DNA from: Oscillospiraceae bacterium
GTDB lineage: Bacteria; Bacillota; Clostridia; Oscillospirales; Oscillospiraceae
Length of the DNA stretch: 64,000 nt
Assembly: GCA_022846075.1 (NCBI GenBank)
Contig: AP025582.1
Coordinates: forward strand, 3,162,001-3,226,000
Direction of reading: 5' to 3'
Position numbers and translations under genes: made by a program. This document shows positions 9,101 to 15,744 of the stretch, in pieces. The notes under the pieces are model-generated. The model saw only the letters and a program-made list of their open reading frames with translations, was not told the origin of the DNA and ran no database searches. Positions within the stretch are counted from its first letter, which is position 1. The number at the start of each line of letters is the position of its first letter.

Positions 9101-9868
9101 CAGACAAGGCGAGGCCAAAAAATCCGCCCGGTACACCGGCACGGGACACCCCTCCACGGGATACTCCCTCCGGCTCCGCCTCAGCCTCCCCCACAATCTC
9201 AGATTGGAGACAACGAACCACGCCGCCATCCCCACCACTCCGGCCACCCAAACCATTCTCAGCAAAACGCTTCCCTCCGGGAGATGAAGCCCCGCTATTC
9301 CGTCCCCGTAGGGGCCGCTGTCCCCAGCGGCCCGCCCTCCGTCACCCACCGGGCCGATCCCAGCGTCGCCCCGCACATCGCTGCCAAGGACTCCCTCCTC
9401 CGGGCTGCTGCCAAAGGCTTCCCCCTTCGTGCTGCTGCCAAGGGCTCCCCCCTTCGTGCTGCTGCCAAGGGCTCCCCCCTCCGGGGGGAGCTGTCCGGCG
9501 ACGCCGGACTGAGAGGGGTCCCCCTGAGAAACCCCGCCCCCCATAACCGTCTGCGGAGCTCCCTCCACATCACTGCCAATGCCTTCCCCCTGGGGGAAGG
9601 TGGTCCGCAGGGCCGGATGAGGGGAACCCTCCCCCACCAACCTGGCCTCCCGTTCCAAAAACACCCCAGCGCCGCCAGCCGCTGCCCGGGCTCCCAAATT
9701 CGCCACGCTCACCGCGCTGGCCCCCAGGTTCACCGGCACCAGCAGCCGCACGGCTACTAGCGCCCACAACGCGTACCTGGCCCCCGCCGGAATGCGGTCC
9801 TTCAATACCCCCCGGATAAGGAACACCGCGCACAGCAACACCGTAGCGGACAAAACCACCTCACGCAT
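6173..9868 (-). CDS. BlaR1/MecR1-like M56 metallopeptidase sensor with large repeated C-terminal region
   Basis: The 1231-residue membrane protein has hydrophobic N-terminal helices and a zinc-peptidase motif HELAHRRHGD (residues about 283-292). RDCELSCD follows, as in M56 antirepressors that cleave or inactivate their BlaI partner. A TM segment near residue 385-405 (AVAAAVCLAMLAGLCTFTG) precedes a large presumably extracytoplasmic part. That part holds three copies of a unit like RFLAEYGKRLYGLPDGAPWKA, FGQQFYRLPKDHPLYCDSV and FGQQFYALPEGAAWKASDV, plus two copies of a KADDVRL-containing unit. No penicillin-binding SxxK sensor domain is recognised, so the inducer is unknown. Residues about 75-195 are repeat-derived (27-bp tandem array plus R1/R5 palindromes) and look like inserted DNA. 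The gene overlaps blaI by 8 nt. Confidence 0.8.
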   Translation of the reverse strand: MREVVLSATVLLCAVFLIRGVLKDRIPAGARYALWALVAVRLLVPVNLGASAVSVANLGARAAAGGAGVFLEREARLVGEGSPHPALRTTFPQGEGIGSDVEGAPQTVMGGGVSQGDPSQSGVAGQLPPEGGALGSSTKGGALGSSTKGEAFGSSPEEGVLGSDVRGDAGIGPVGDGGRAAGDSGPYGDGIAGLHLPEGSVLLRMVWVAGVVGMAAWFVVSNLRLWGRLRRSRREYPVEGCPVPVYRADFLASPCLAGVFRPAIYLNREAAEHPERLKYILAHELAHRRHGDNSWAVVRAACLCLWWFHPLVWIAAVCSKRDCELSCDASAVRALGEEERVPYGRTLVEMVAAGRPRAGELLSASTAMTEGPRQIKERVIQVSAYRKIRKKAVAAAVCLAMLAGLCTFTGAVERGVETETPLHVEAVPGVTALDLEATDEVSIPDFEWAGNEASYSREVAARFLAEYGKRLYGLPDGAPWKAADVAVLGTGYEWTGVPDRQGGWGQEPHKNGRTREVWETGALAVKPVGRLEAVAALYNGGLPRGTGEFEDYALMELACSLTLEDGRWYAHGNKEYSLALRANVTLPPDERDWTDEQVKMWSLDARVSAEVAGDDRAAWEEAGRLWAEAYIRQHLTASDNGSPAKADDVRLTTMELVGWTPSETPEALMFHLEYTFRPVWGKRAGARLVNEMDDNYLGAYWLEDSDYVTVTAAVTLRRGGTDNGKIVWSGYQYQGQYAQNYANGMDLSLPFAVPEAAGEGVKGVEPVGVSVTFPAGTDETRQRYAVFGLWAAEFGQQFYRLPKDHPLYCDSVEVNYGPSFAPSRVTSSGAALTVMGATEDVGLMLRPVNGQKGAADALGSDWTYVYAPGTNGRTYYDGKIDTRWHVTLERSYNDDGSVTWTCVQGRAGQDSDREEPAAVEAIALPYHVEPKAGLSLSTLDGDIICVPDDGKGDLATRWAIQFGQQFYALPEGAAWKASDVVVYDAGDNVGLAVKPAGGLAALEGQFPEGYPCPVGKGELEGYALLQYNVSFRRQTVDIFGTEPVWVKDRGGIQWIPGPPEVGSEDWQDAMEHSWKKFLNGNYSYLNVYANEPGDPDEACRVWAERYLDGLRGDGMWDGGSRKNGGSPLQADDVRLLELTRRAVGEVDGEESVTFTLRYALRPVWGMEVAKACAPDLAEGSGELAGYAVRSASVELRFRAGETDEDDGYGYQREPEGGWYCAGVRYRMHPMG
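9306..9640 (-). repeat. Repeat cluster inside the blaR1-like gene, including 4 x 27-bp tandem array
   Basis: An R5 palindrome (about 9307-9336), four tandem 27-bp units (9376-9402, 9403-9429, 9430-9456, 9457-9483; core CTGCCAAGG), an R1-type palindrome (about 9484-9520) and another R1 half (about 9578-9630) lie in frame. The 27-bp unit gives a 9-residue repeat with LGSSTKGGA core. The same palindromes occur in spacers elsewhere in the window. Confidence 0.8.
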
Positions 9869-10256
9869 CCCCGCCGCCTCCTTCCGCCCGGTCCAAAATG
9901 TCCCGGAGCTCCCGCAGCTCCTCCTCCTTCAAATGCTTCCCCTCCACCAGGGAACTGACCATCAGCCCCAGGCTCCCGGAGAATACCCGGTCCAAAAACC
10001 GTTCGGCCTCCTCCCGGGTGGCCTCCTCCCGCACGTAGGCGGGAAAATACTCCTTGGCCCGCCCGTTCTCCCGGTAGGTCACGGCCCCCTTCTTCTCCAT
10101 CCGATTCAAAAAGGAGATGACGGTGTGCTTGCTCCACCCGGTCTCCTCCTCCAGCCCCGCGGTCAGCTGTGTGATGGTCTGGGGCGCCCCGTCCCACAGC
10201 TTTTCCATGACCCGCCACTCCGCCGGGGACAAACTCACATGCTCGTTCATATTCAA
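9861..10256 (-). CDS. blaI: BlaI/MecI/CopY-family transcriptional repressor
   Basis: This 131-residue winged-helix protein carries the BlaI pattern LSPAEWRVMEKLWDGAPQTITQL...TGWSKHTVISFLNRMEKKGAV and a C-terminal dimerisation region. It is expected to bind the palindrome around its own promoter and to be inactivated through the M56 protein encoded immediately downstream, with an 8-nt overlap implying coupled translation. Known targets in this family include beta-lactamase, mecA and copper genes; no such target is in this window. The symbol is a family-level name. Confidence 0.88.
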   Translation of the reverse strand: MNMNEHVSLSPAEWRVMEKLWDGAPQTITQLTAGLEEETGWSKHTVISFLNRMEKKGAVTYRENGRAKEYFPAYVREEATREEAERFLDRVFSGSLGLMVSSLVEGKHLKEEELRELRDILDRAEGGGGDA

Positions 10257-10276
10257 AGCCCTCCATTCAAGGTAAC

Positions 10277-10320
10277 CATTTGCCTACCCCATATATATCA
10301 CCTTGGTAAGCAAATGTCAA
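10277..10320 (-). promoter_or_regulatory. blaI promoter and candidate BlaI operator
   Basis: Minus strand: -35 TTGACA (10315-10320), 17-bp spacer, -10 TATATA (10292-10297). Two inverted 12-bp arms, GGTAAGCAAATG (10305-10316) and CATTTGCCTACC (10277-10288, one mismatch to a perfect palindrome), flank the -10 box with a 16-bp gap. A protein bound there would block the promoter, so autoregulation by BlaI is the natural reading. Confidence 0.75.
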
Positions 10321-10688
10321 CCTCAATCTTTTTCCCCAACACCCACGTAGGGGCGGATATTATCCGCCCGTCCCCCGTAAAACCGAACCCCGCGGCCGCC
10401 ACAACGTGCGGCCACGGGGTCATCCCACCCTCTTGTGAACGACCCGGGGAGGTTTCCAAAGGAGGGGTCCAGGGGGAGAGAGTCGAAACTCTCCTCCTGG
10501 TGCTTTTCTGGGGGGTCTGGGGGGGAGGTCTTTTCTGGAAAAGACCTCCCCCCAGATTTCCCCCGCCTTCCAGGAGGTGGCCAATCCCCCAAGGAAATAT
10601 TTCCCTCTCGACGGCCTTCCCCTTCTTTCCCAAAACAATATGGTAAAATATGGTTATCTAATCCATTTTTCAAAAGAAGGGGATCATT
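10321..10688. repeat. Spacer holding R4 composite element, copy b
   Basis: R2 palindrome (10346-10370), hairpin with loop CACAACGT (arms 10387-10399 and 10408-10420), TTGTGAACGACCCGGG, AAAGGAGGGG, GAGTCGAAACTC (about 10479-10491), CTTTTCTGGGGGGTCTGGGG (about 10502-10522), then a GAGGTCTTTTC/GAAAAGACCTC hairpin. The modules are in the same order as at 5881-6178. The AAGGGG ribosome site of the next gene lies at about 10677-10682. Confidence 0.8.
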
Positions 10689-11492
10689 ATGCCGTTCCTG
10701 CGCAAGAAAGGTCTTTTCGAGAGTAACAAGGTACAATTTCTGCCCGTGGCCTGTCTCGCCCCCAACCCTAACCAGCCCCGCAAACGCTTCTCCCGTGAGG
10801 GTTTGGAGGAACTCTCCGCCAGCATCGCCGAACACGGCATCCTCCAGCCCCTCTCCGTCCGCCGGAACGGGACCGGCTATGAGCTGGTCTCCGGGGAGCG
10901 CCGCCTCCGGGCCGCCCATATGGCGGGCCTCACCGAGGTGCCCTGCATTGTGGTGACGGTGGACGAAAACCAGTCCTCCCTCCTGGCCCTCATCGAGAAC
11001 GTCCAGCGGCGGGACCTGGACTTTGTGGAGGAGGCCCAGGCCCTCCAGGCCCTTCTGGAGGCCACCGGCCTCTCCCAGGAGGCGGTGGCCCGCCAGATCG
11101 GTAAATCCCAGTCCGCCGTGGCCAACAAGCTCCGCCTGCTGAAGCTCACCCCCGAGACCCTCCGCCTGCTCCGGGAGGCGGGCCTCACCGAGCGCCACGC
11201 CCGGGCCCTCCTCCGCCTGGAGCTGCCCGTCCAGCAGGAAAACGCCGCCCGCTATGTCATTGAGCACGGCCTCACCGTAGCCAAGACCGAGGACTATGTC
11301 CAATCCCTCCTTTCCCCCGCCCCCAAGCGCACCAAGCCCACCTTCATCATTAAGGACGTCCGCCTCTTCCTCAACACCGTCACCCGGGGCCTGTCCATGA
11401 TGCAGACCGCCGGCGTCCACGCCGACTGCCAGCGCCGGGACACCGACGAAGCCATTCTCCTCACCATCCGCATCCCCCGCCAGTCCGCCTAA
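10689..11492 (+). CDS. noc: Noc-like ParB-family DNA-binding protein
   Basis: The 267-residue protein has the ParB N-terminal CTP-binding module (PNPNQPRKRFSREGLEELSASI; GERRLRAAHMAGL) and a helix-turn-helix (LSQEAVARQIGKSQSAVANKLRLL). The C-terminal dimerisation domain is short. It lies upstream of a second, canonical soj-spo0J pair, as noc does in Bacillus. Noc spreads from its binding sites and blocks division over the nucleoid. The symbol is inferred from gene order and family; I found no canonical Noc site (ATTTCCCGGGAAAT) nearby, and it could equally be a second chromosome-segregation ParB. Confidence 0.82.
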   Translation: MPFLRKKGLFESNKVQFLPVACLAPNPNQPRKRFSREGLEELSASIAEHGILQPLSVRRNGTGYELVSGERRLRAAHMAGLTEVPCIVVTVDENQSSLLALIENVQRRDLDFVEEAQALQALLEATGLSQEAVARQIGKSQSAVANKLRLLKLTPETLRLLREAGLTERHARALLRLELPVQQENAARYVIEHGLTVAKTEDYVQSLLSPAPKRTKPTFIIKDVRLFLNTVTRGLSMMQTAGVHADCQRRDTDEAILLTIRIPRQSA

Positions 11493-11577
11493 AAGGAGGG
11501 CTTTTTCTTGGGTAAAACGGCGGTGCCGAACACCCGCAAGGGATACAGGGGAAAGTTGTACGTTTATCCCGCCCATT

Positions 11578-11593
11578 TGTTTCACGTGAAACA
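11578..11593. promoter_or_regulatory. parS site 1
   Basis: TGTTTCACGTGAAACA is an exact match to the bacterial parS consensus bound by Spo0J/ParB. It lies 85 nt after the noc-like gene. Confidence 0.95.
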
Positions 11594-11611
11594 TTGAAAA
11601 GTTTATGGTTT

Positions 11612-11657
11612 CAGGGACGGCCTGGATGTTTCACGTGAAACATCCAGGCCGTCCCTG
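11612..11657 (+). terminator. 46-bp palindrome containing parS site 2, probable noc terminator
   Basis: A perfect palindrome is centred on TGTTTCACGTGAAACA (11627-11642), with flanking arms CAGGGACGGCCTGGA and TCCAGGCCGTCCCTG. It is followed by TTTTGTTTGTTCC. As RNA it forms a long stem followed by U-rich sequence, so one sequence can serve both as a ParB nucleation site and as a transcription terminator. Confidence 0.8.
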
Positions 11658-11790
11658 TTTTGTTTGTTCCTTTCCCCCTTTTGTGTCCTTCCGCCGCGCC
11701 ACTCCGGTGGAACAGCCTCCGGAACCTTCGCTGAAAACCCGCCGGTGGCGGGTTTCTTTCTGCTCCGGCAGGCTTTTTTCCCGCTTCTTA

Positions 11791-11819
11791 TTGAAAACCT
11801 TTCTCCTGACGGGTATAAT
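11791..11819 (+). promoter_or_regulatory. soj promoter
   Basis: TTGAAA (11791-11796), 17-bp spacer, TATAAT (11814-11819). It probably drives soj-spo0J and the downstream membrane protein, possibly into serS. Confidence 0.8.
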
Positions 11820-11862
11820 AAGTTTTACGACCCTATTTACTTCACGAGAAAGGCTGTGCGTT

Positions 11863-12621
11863 ATGGTAAAACGAATCGCGATCGTGAATCAGAAGGGCGG
11901 TGTGGGAAAGACCACCACCTGTGTGAATCTGGCCTCCGCCTTGCGCGCCAAGGGACAGCGGGTTTTGGTCTGCGACTTTGACCCCCAGGCCAACGCCACT
12001 TCCGGTTTCGGGATCGATAAGACCACCGCCAACCCCAGCATTTACGAGGTGCTCATCGCCGGCGCCCCCTGCGAAAAGGCGGTCATTTCCACCCCCTACT
12101 GCGACGTGATCCCCGTCAACAAATCCCTGGCGGGAGCGGGGATCGAGATGATCGGCATGGACGACCGGGAACACCTGCTGCGCAAGGCCCTGGACGGGGT
12201 GGCGGACAAGTACGACTATATCCTGATCGACTGCCCCCCCTCCCTGGAGCTGCTCACCCTCAACGCCCTGTGCGCCGCCGACTCCGTACTGGTGCCGGTG
12301 CAGTGTGAGTACTACGCCCTGGAGGGCCTCTCCGACCTGCTGGGCACCGTCCGCATCGTCAAGCGGTCCCTGAATCCCGGCATTGCCATGGAGGGGGTGG
12401 TCCTCACCATGTTCGACTCCCGCACCAACCTGTCCATGCAGGTGGCCGAGGAGGTCAAGCGCCACTTTCCCGGGCAGGTCTATTCCACCGTCATTCCCAG
12501 GAACGTGCGCCTTTCCGAGGCCCCCAGCCACGGCAAGCCCATTGATGCCTACGACCCCTATTCCAGAGGCGCCGAGGCTTACGCCTCCCTGGCGGATGAG
12601 GTCATCGGGAAAAACAGCTGA
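11863..12621 (+). CDS. soj: Chromosome-partitioning ATPase ParA/Soj
   Basis: The 252-residue protein has a deviant Walker A (KGGVGKTTT, from about residue 10), DFDPQANAT and DCPPSLELLTLNAL. It is the ParA ATPase that works with Spo0J at parS for origin segregation and, in Bacillus, controls DnaA. The ATG at 11863 is chosen because the protein then begins MVKRIAIVNQKGGVGKTT, as Soj does; an in-frame upstream extension is not conserved-looking. The preceding ribosome site (AGAAAGG) is modest. Confidence 0.95.
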   Translation: MVKRIAIVNQKGGVGKTTTCVNLASALRAKGQRVLVCDFDPQANATSGFGIDKTTANPSIYEVLIAGAPCEKAVISTPYCDVIPVNKSLAGAGIEMIGMDDREHLLRKALDGVADKYDYILIDCPPSLELLTLNALCAADSVLVPVQCEYYALEGLSDLLGTVRIVKRSLNPGIAMEGVVLTMFDSRTNLSMQVAEEVKRHFPGQVYSTVIPRNVRLSEAPSHGKPIDAYDPYSRGAEAYASLADEVIGKNS

Positions 12622-12675
12622 CTACATAGATAAGGTAGGGGCCCGTCCCCTGCCCCACAGAAAGAAGGAATGAAT

Positions 12676-13569
12676 ATGGCAGTGGAACACGGCCTGGGCA
12701 AGGGCCTGGGCGCCCTGCTGGGCGACGCCGCCCTTCAAAACCAGGGTGAGGGCTCCCTCTCCCTCCCCATCTCTCAGGTTCAGCCGGGGCTGAACCAGCC
12801 CCGGAAGCGTTTCGACGAGGAGGCTCTGGCCGACCTGGCCGACTCCATCCGCACCCACGGGGTCATTCAGCCCCTCACCGTCCGGCGGCTGGCCTCCGGC
12901 TATTACCAGATCATCGCTGGCGAGCGGCGCTGGCGGGCCTCCAAGCTGGCGGGCCTTACCGAGGTGCCCGCGGTGGTCATCGAGGCCGACGACAAGAAGG
13001 TCATGGAGCTGGGCCTCATCGAGAACCTCCAGCGGGAGGATCTGAACCCCATCGAAGAGGCCAACGGTTACAAGGTCCTCATGCACGAGTACGGCATGAC
13101 CCAGGAGGAGGTGGCCCAGCGGGTGGGCAAGTCCCGCCCCGCCATTGCCAACGCCACCCGGCTCCTGGACCTGCCCGACGCGGTGTGCCAGCTTTTGGAG
13201 GAGGGCAAGCTCTCCGCGGGCCACGCCCGGGCCCTCCTGGCCGCCCCCTCCGGCTCCCAACAGCGGAATCTGGCCCAGCGGGTGGTGGAAGAGGGGCTCT
13301 CCGTCCGCCAGACCGAGCAGGCGGTAAAGCGGATGCTCCGGGAGGAGACAGAGGAGACCCCCGCCGCCAAGCCAGGCGACCCCTATAAGATCTACCGGGA
13401 CGCCGCCGCCAAGGAGCTTTCCGACCGGTTCGGCCGCCGGGTTTCCATCGTCCACGGGGCCAAAAAGGGCAAAGTGGAGCTGGAGTACTACGACGACAAC
13501 GACCTCAACACCCTGCTGGACCTTCTGGAACAGGTCAAATCCGTCCCGAAGGGAGGGTCCGTGGGTTGA
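12676..13569 (+). CDS. spo0J: Chromosome-partitioning protein ParB/Spo0J
   Basis: At 297 residues it is a full-length ParB: GLGKGLGALLGD N-terminus for ParA contact, NQPRKRF and GERRWRASKLAGL CTPase boxes, helix-turn-helix MTQEEVAQRVGKSRPAIANATRLL, and a C-terminal dimer domain. It should load on the three parS sites within 4 kb. Start: ATG at 12676 lies 6 nt after the AAGGA site; an ATG two codons earlier (12670) abuts that site and is less likely. It follows soj by 54 nt and overlaps the next gene by 4 nt. Confidence 0.95.
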   Translation: MAVEHGLGKGLGALLGDAALQNQGEGSLSLPISQVQPGLNQPRKRFDEEALADLADSIRTHGVIQPLTVRRLASGYYQIIAGERRWRASKLAGLTEVPAVVIEADDKKVMELGLIENLQREDLNPIEEANGYKVLMHEYGMTQEEVAQRVGKSRPAIANATRLLDLPDAVCQLLEEGKLSAGHARALLAAPSGSQQRNLAQRVVEEGLSVRQTEQAVKRMLREETEETPAAKPGDPYKIYRDAAAKELSDRFGRRVSIVHGAKKGKVELEYYDDNDLNTLLDLLEQVKSVPKGGSVG

Positions 13570-14108
13570 GTGAGCGGAAACACCGGGAAAATCTCCAGCA
13601 CCAGGCGGAGCACACCCGTCCCCGGCGCCGTATGTCTGTGCTGGGATATCTGCTGGTCCTCTTCGCCGTGGCCTTCCTCCTGCTGCTTTTGGCCTATTTC
13701 CAGCAGCAGCGGGCCAACGCCGAGGCCACGGATGCCTTGAAACAGTCGGTCTCCGCCGTGGACACCATTGAAAAGATGATCGCGGAAAACGAACAGCTGC
13801 GGGACCAGGTGGAACAGCTGGAAGCTGAGACGACAACGCTGGGCCAGGAAAACCAGAGCCTAAAGACCCTGACGGACAACCTGACGGCCCGGCTGGAAAA
13901 GACCCAGGCGGCCATGGACTACTTCTGGCAGGTGGACGAGGCCTACGTCCGGGGCCGGTACGGCCTGTGCCGGGACCTGATCCAGGAGATGGAGGACGTC
14001 ACCCAGGGAACCGCCCTGAAGGACTATCTGCCCACGGAGAGCGCCACCGACACCGACCGCTTCTCCCCCGCCCAGCGGTATCAGGAGATCTACGACAGCC
14101 TGTACTGA
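13566..14108 (+). CDS. Single-span membrane protein with coiled coil
   Basis: A 180-residue protein of no named family that I recognise. A basic N-terminus (RPRRRM) is followed by one transmembrane helix (about residues 22-45, LLVLFAVAFLLLLLAYF). A heptad-rich coiled coil covers about residues 60-115 (MIAENEQLRDQVEQLEAETTTLGQEN). A short C-terminal region ends RYQEIYDSLY. The TTG start overlaps the spo0J stop (TTGA) and sits about 9 nt after GGGAGGG, implying translational coupling. The layout resembles septum-associated coiled-coil proteins, but a division or segregation role is inferred only from the operon. Confidence 0.75.
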   Translation: MSERKHRENLQHQAEHTRPRRRMSVLGYLLVLFAVAFLLLLLAYFQQQRANAEATDALKQSVSAVDTIEKMIAENEQLRDQVEQLEAETTTLGQENQSLKTLTDNLTARLEKTQAAMDYFWQVDEAYVRGRYGLCRDLIQEMEDVTQGTALKDYLPTESATDTDRFSPAQRYQEIYDSLY

Positions 14109-14165
14109 TTTGGACCGACCGGTCCCCCCTGCCCCGGCGCAACATTATAATGAGGTGAATTGATT

Positions 14166-15476
14166 ATGCTGGATATCAAGTTTATTCGGGAAAACCCGGA
14201 TGTGGTCAAAGAGAACATCAAGAAGAAATTCCAAGACGAGAAACTCCCCCTGGTGGATGAGGTCATCGCCCTGGACAAGGAGAACCGGGAGACCATCCAG
14301 GCCGCCCAGGACCTGCGCACCGCCCGCAACGCCAAGTCAAAGCAGGTGGGCATGCTCATGGGACAGGCCAAAAAGACCGGGGACGACAGCCTTCTGGCCC
14401 AGGCCGAGACTTTGAAGCAGGAGGTGGCCGCCGACGCCGACACCCTGGCCGCCCTGGAGGCCAAAGAGGACGAGCTGGCCGAGAAGATCCGCAAGATCCT
14501 GCTGGTCATCCCCAACATCATCGACCCCTCCGTGCCCATCGGCCCCGACGACTCCGCCAACGTGGAGGTGGAGCGGTTCGGGGAGGCCGCCACGCCCGAC
14601 TTCCCCATCCCCTACCATACGGAGATCATGGAGAGCTTTGACGGCATCGACATGGACGCCGCCGGGCGGGTGTCCGGGGCGGGCTTCTACTACCTGCTGG
14701 GGGATATCGCCCGGCTCCACGAGGCGGTGCTGGCCTACGGCCGGGATTTCATGATCGACAAGGGCTTCACCTACTGCATCCCCCCCTTCATGATCCACGG
14801 CAACGTGGTGGAGGGGGTCATGTCCCAGACCGACATGGACGCCATGATGTACAAGATCGAAGGCGAGGACCTCTACCTCATCGGCACCTCCGAGCACTCC
14901 ATGATCGGCCGGTTCATCGACCAGATCATTCCCGAGGACAAGCTGCCCCAGACCTTGACCTCCTACTCCCCCTGCTTCCGCAAGGAGAAGGGGTCCCACG
15001 GACTGGAAGAGCGGGGCGTGTACCGTATCCACCAGTTCGAGAAGCAGGAGATGATCGTGGTCTGCAAACCCGAGGAGTCCATGGAGTGGTACGAGAAGCT
15101 CTGGCGGTACTCCGTGGAGCTGTTCCGCAACTTTGACATCCCCGTGCGCCAGCTGGAGTGCTGCTCCGGCGATTTGGCCGATCTGAAGGTGAAGTCCTGC
15201 GACATCGAAGCGTGGAGCCCCCGGCAGCAGAAGTATTTCGAGGTCTGCTCCTGCTCCAACCTGGGGGATGCCCAGGCCAGACGGCTGAAGATCCGCTATA
15301 AGGGTGAGGACGGCAAGACCTATCTGGCCCACACCCTCAACAACACCTGCGTGGCGCCCCCCCGTATGCTCATTGCCCTGCTGGAGAACAACCTCCAGGC
15401 CGACGGGTCTGTGAAAATTCCCAAGGTGCTCCAGCCCTATATGGGGGGCAAGGAAATTCTGGTGCCCAAGGGCTGA
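14166..15476 (+). CDS. serS: Seryl-tRNA synthetase
   Basis: The 436-residue class II enzyme charges tRNA-Ser. It has an N-terminal tRNA-binding coiled-coil arm (residues about 25-105), then motifs including SYSPCFRKEKGSHG, GVYRIHQFEKQEM and the C-terminal HTLNNTCVAPPRMLIALLEN. ATG at 14166 has GAGGTGA at 14152-14158; a TTG two codons upstream is possible but less well placed. A TATAAT (14146-14151) overlaps the ribosome site without a good -35. No T-box is present. It is 57 nt downstream of the parB-linked membrane protein. Confidence 0.96.
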   Translation: MLDIKFIRENPDVVKENIKKKFQDEKLPLVDEVIALDKENRETIQAAQDLRTARNAKSKQVGMLMGQAKKTGDDSLLAQAETLKQEVAADADTLAALEAKEDELAEKIRKILLVIPNIIDPSVPIGPDDSANVEVERFGEAATPDFPIPYHTEIMESFDGIDMDAAGRVSGAGFYYLLGDIARLHEAVLAYGRDFMIDKGFTYCIPPFMIHGNVVEGVMSQTDMDAMMYKIEGEDLYLIGTSEHSMIGRFIDQIIPEDKLPQTLTSYSPCFRKEKGSHGLEERGVYRIHQFEKQEMIVVCKPEESMEWYEKLWRYSVELFRNFDIPVRQLECCSGDLADLKVKSCDIEAWSPRQQKYFEVCSCSNLGDAQARRLKIRYKGEDGKTYLAHTLNNTCVAPPRMLIALLENNLQADGSVKIPKVLQPYMGGKEILVPKG

Positions 15477-15654
15477 TTTCATTTTACCGGGAAGGGTTGT
15501 TAAGAGGCGGAACGTTGGGATACTTCACGCCGCGGCGGTGCCCCCCCCCCTGGTCTTTTTGGCGCAAGCGGAACACCACGGTAAAGCTGCTGGACGGCAC
15601 CAGTGCGGACCTGACGGCACAGCCGGCAGGATGTCATTTTTCTAAAACGCAGAA

Positions 15655-15670
15655 TGTTTCACGTGAAACA
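15655..15670. promoter_or_regulatory. parS site 3
   Basis: TGTTTCACGTGAAACA, an exact parS, lies in the 268-nt spacer after serS, about 4 kb from sites 1 and 2. The rest of that spacer (15477-15744) holds no recognisable gene. Confidence 0.95.
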
Positions 15671-15744
15671 TTATAACGTTATACCTATCCAGGCCGCGGC
15701 GGACGGTGGATCTCCGTCCGCCGCACAATGAATGGAGGGCGAAA

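Larger units (their letters stand above)
11493..11862. other. parS-bearing spacer between noc-like gene and soj
   Basis: The 370-nt gap holds two parS sites, a 46-bp perfect palindrome with T-rich tail that may end noc transcription, a second small hairpin (AACCCGCCGGTGGCGGGTT, about 11737-11755) followed by TTCTTTCT, and the soj promoter. No convincing ORF is present. Confidence 0.8.

Noticed and set aside
6185-9760. Plus-strand open frame of nearly 1200 codons opposite the BlaR1-like gene
   Set aside because: It mirrors the real gene; its Pro/His/Arg/Leu-rich composition is typical of antisense frames at high GC.
10689-11492. First ParB as part of a plasmid-type partition system
   Set aside because: It has no ParA of its own; gene order with soj-spo0J and chromosomal parS sites fits the chromosomal noc position.
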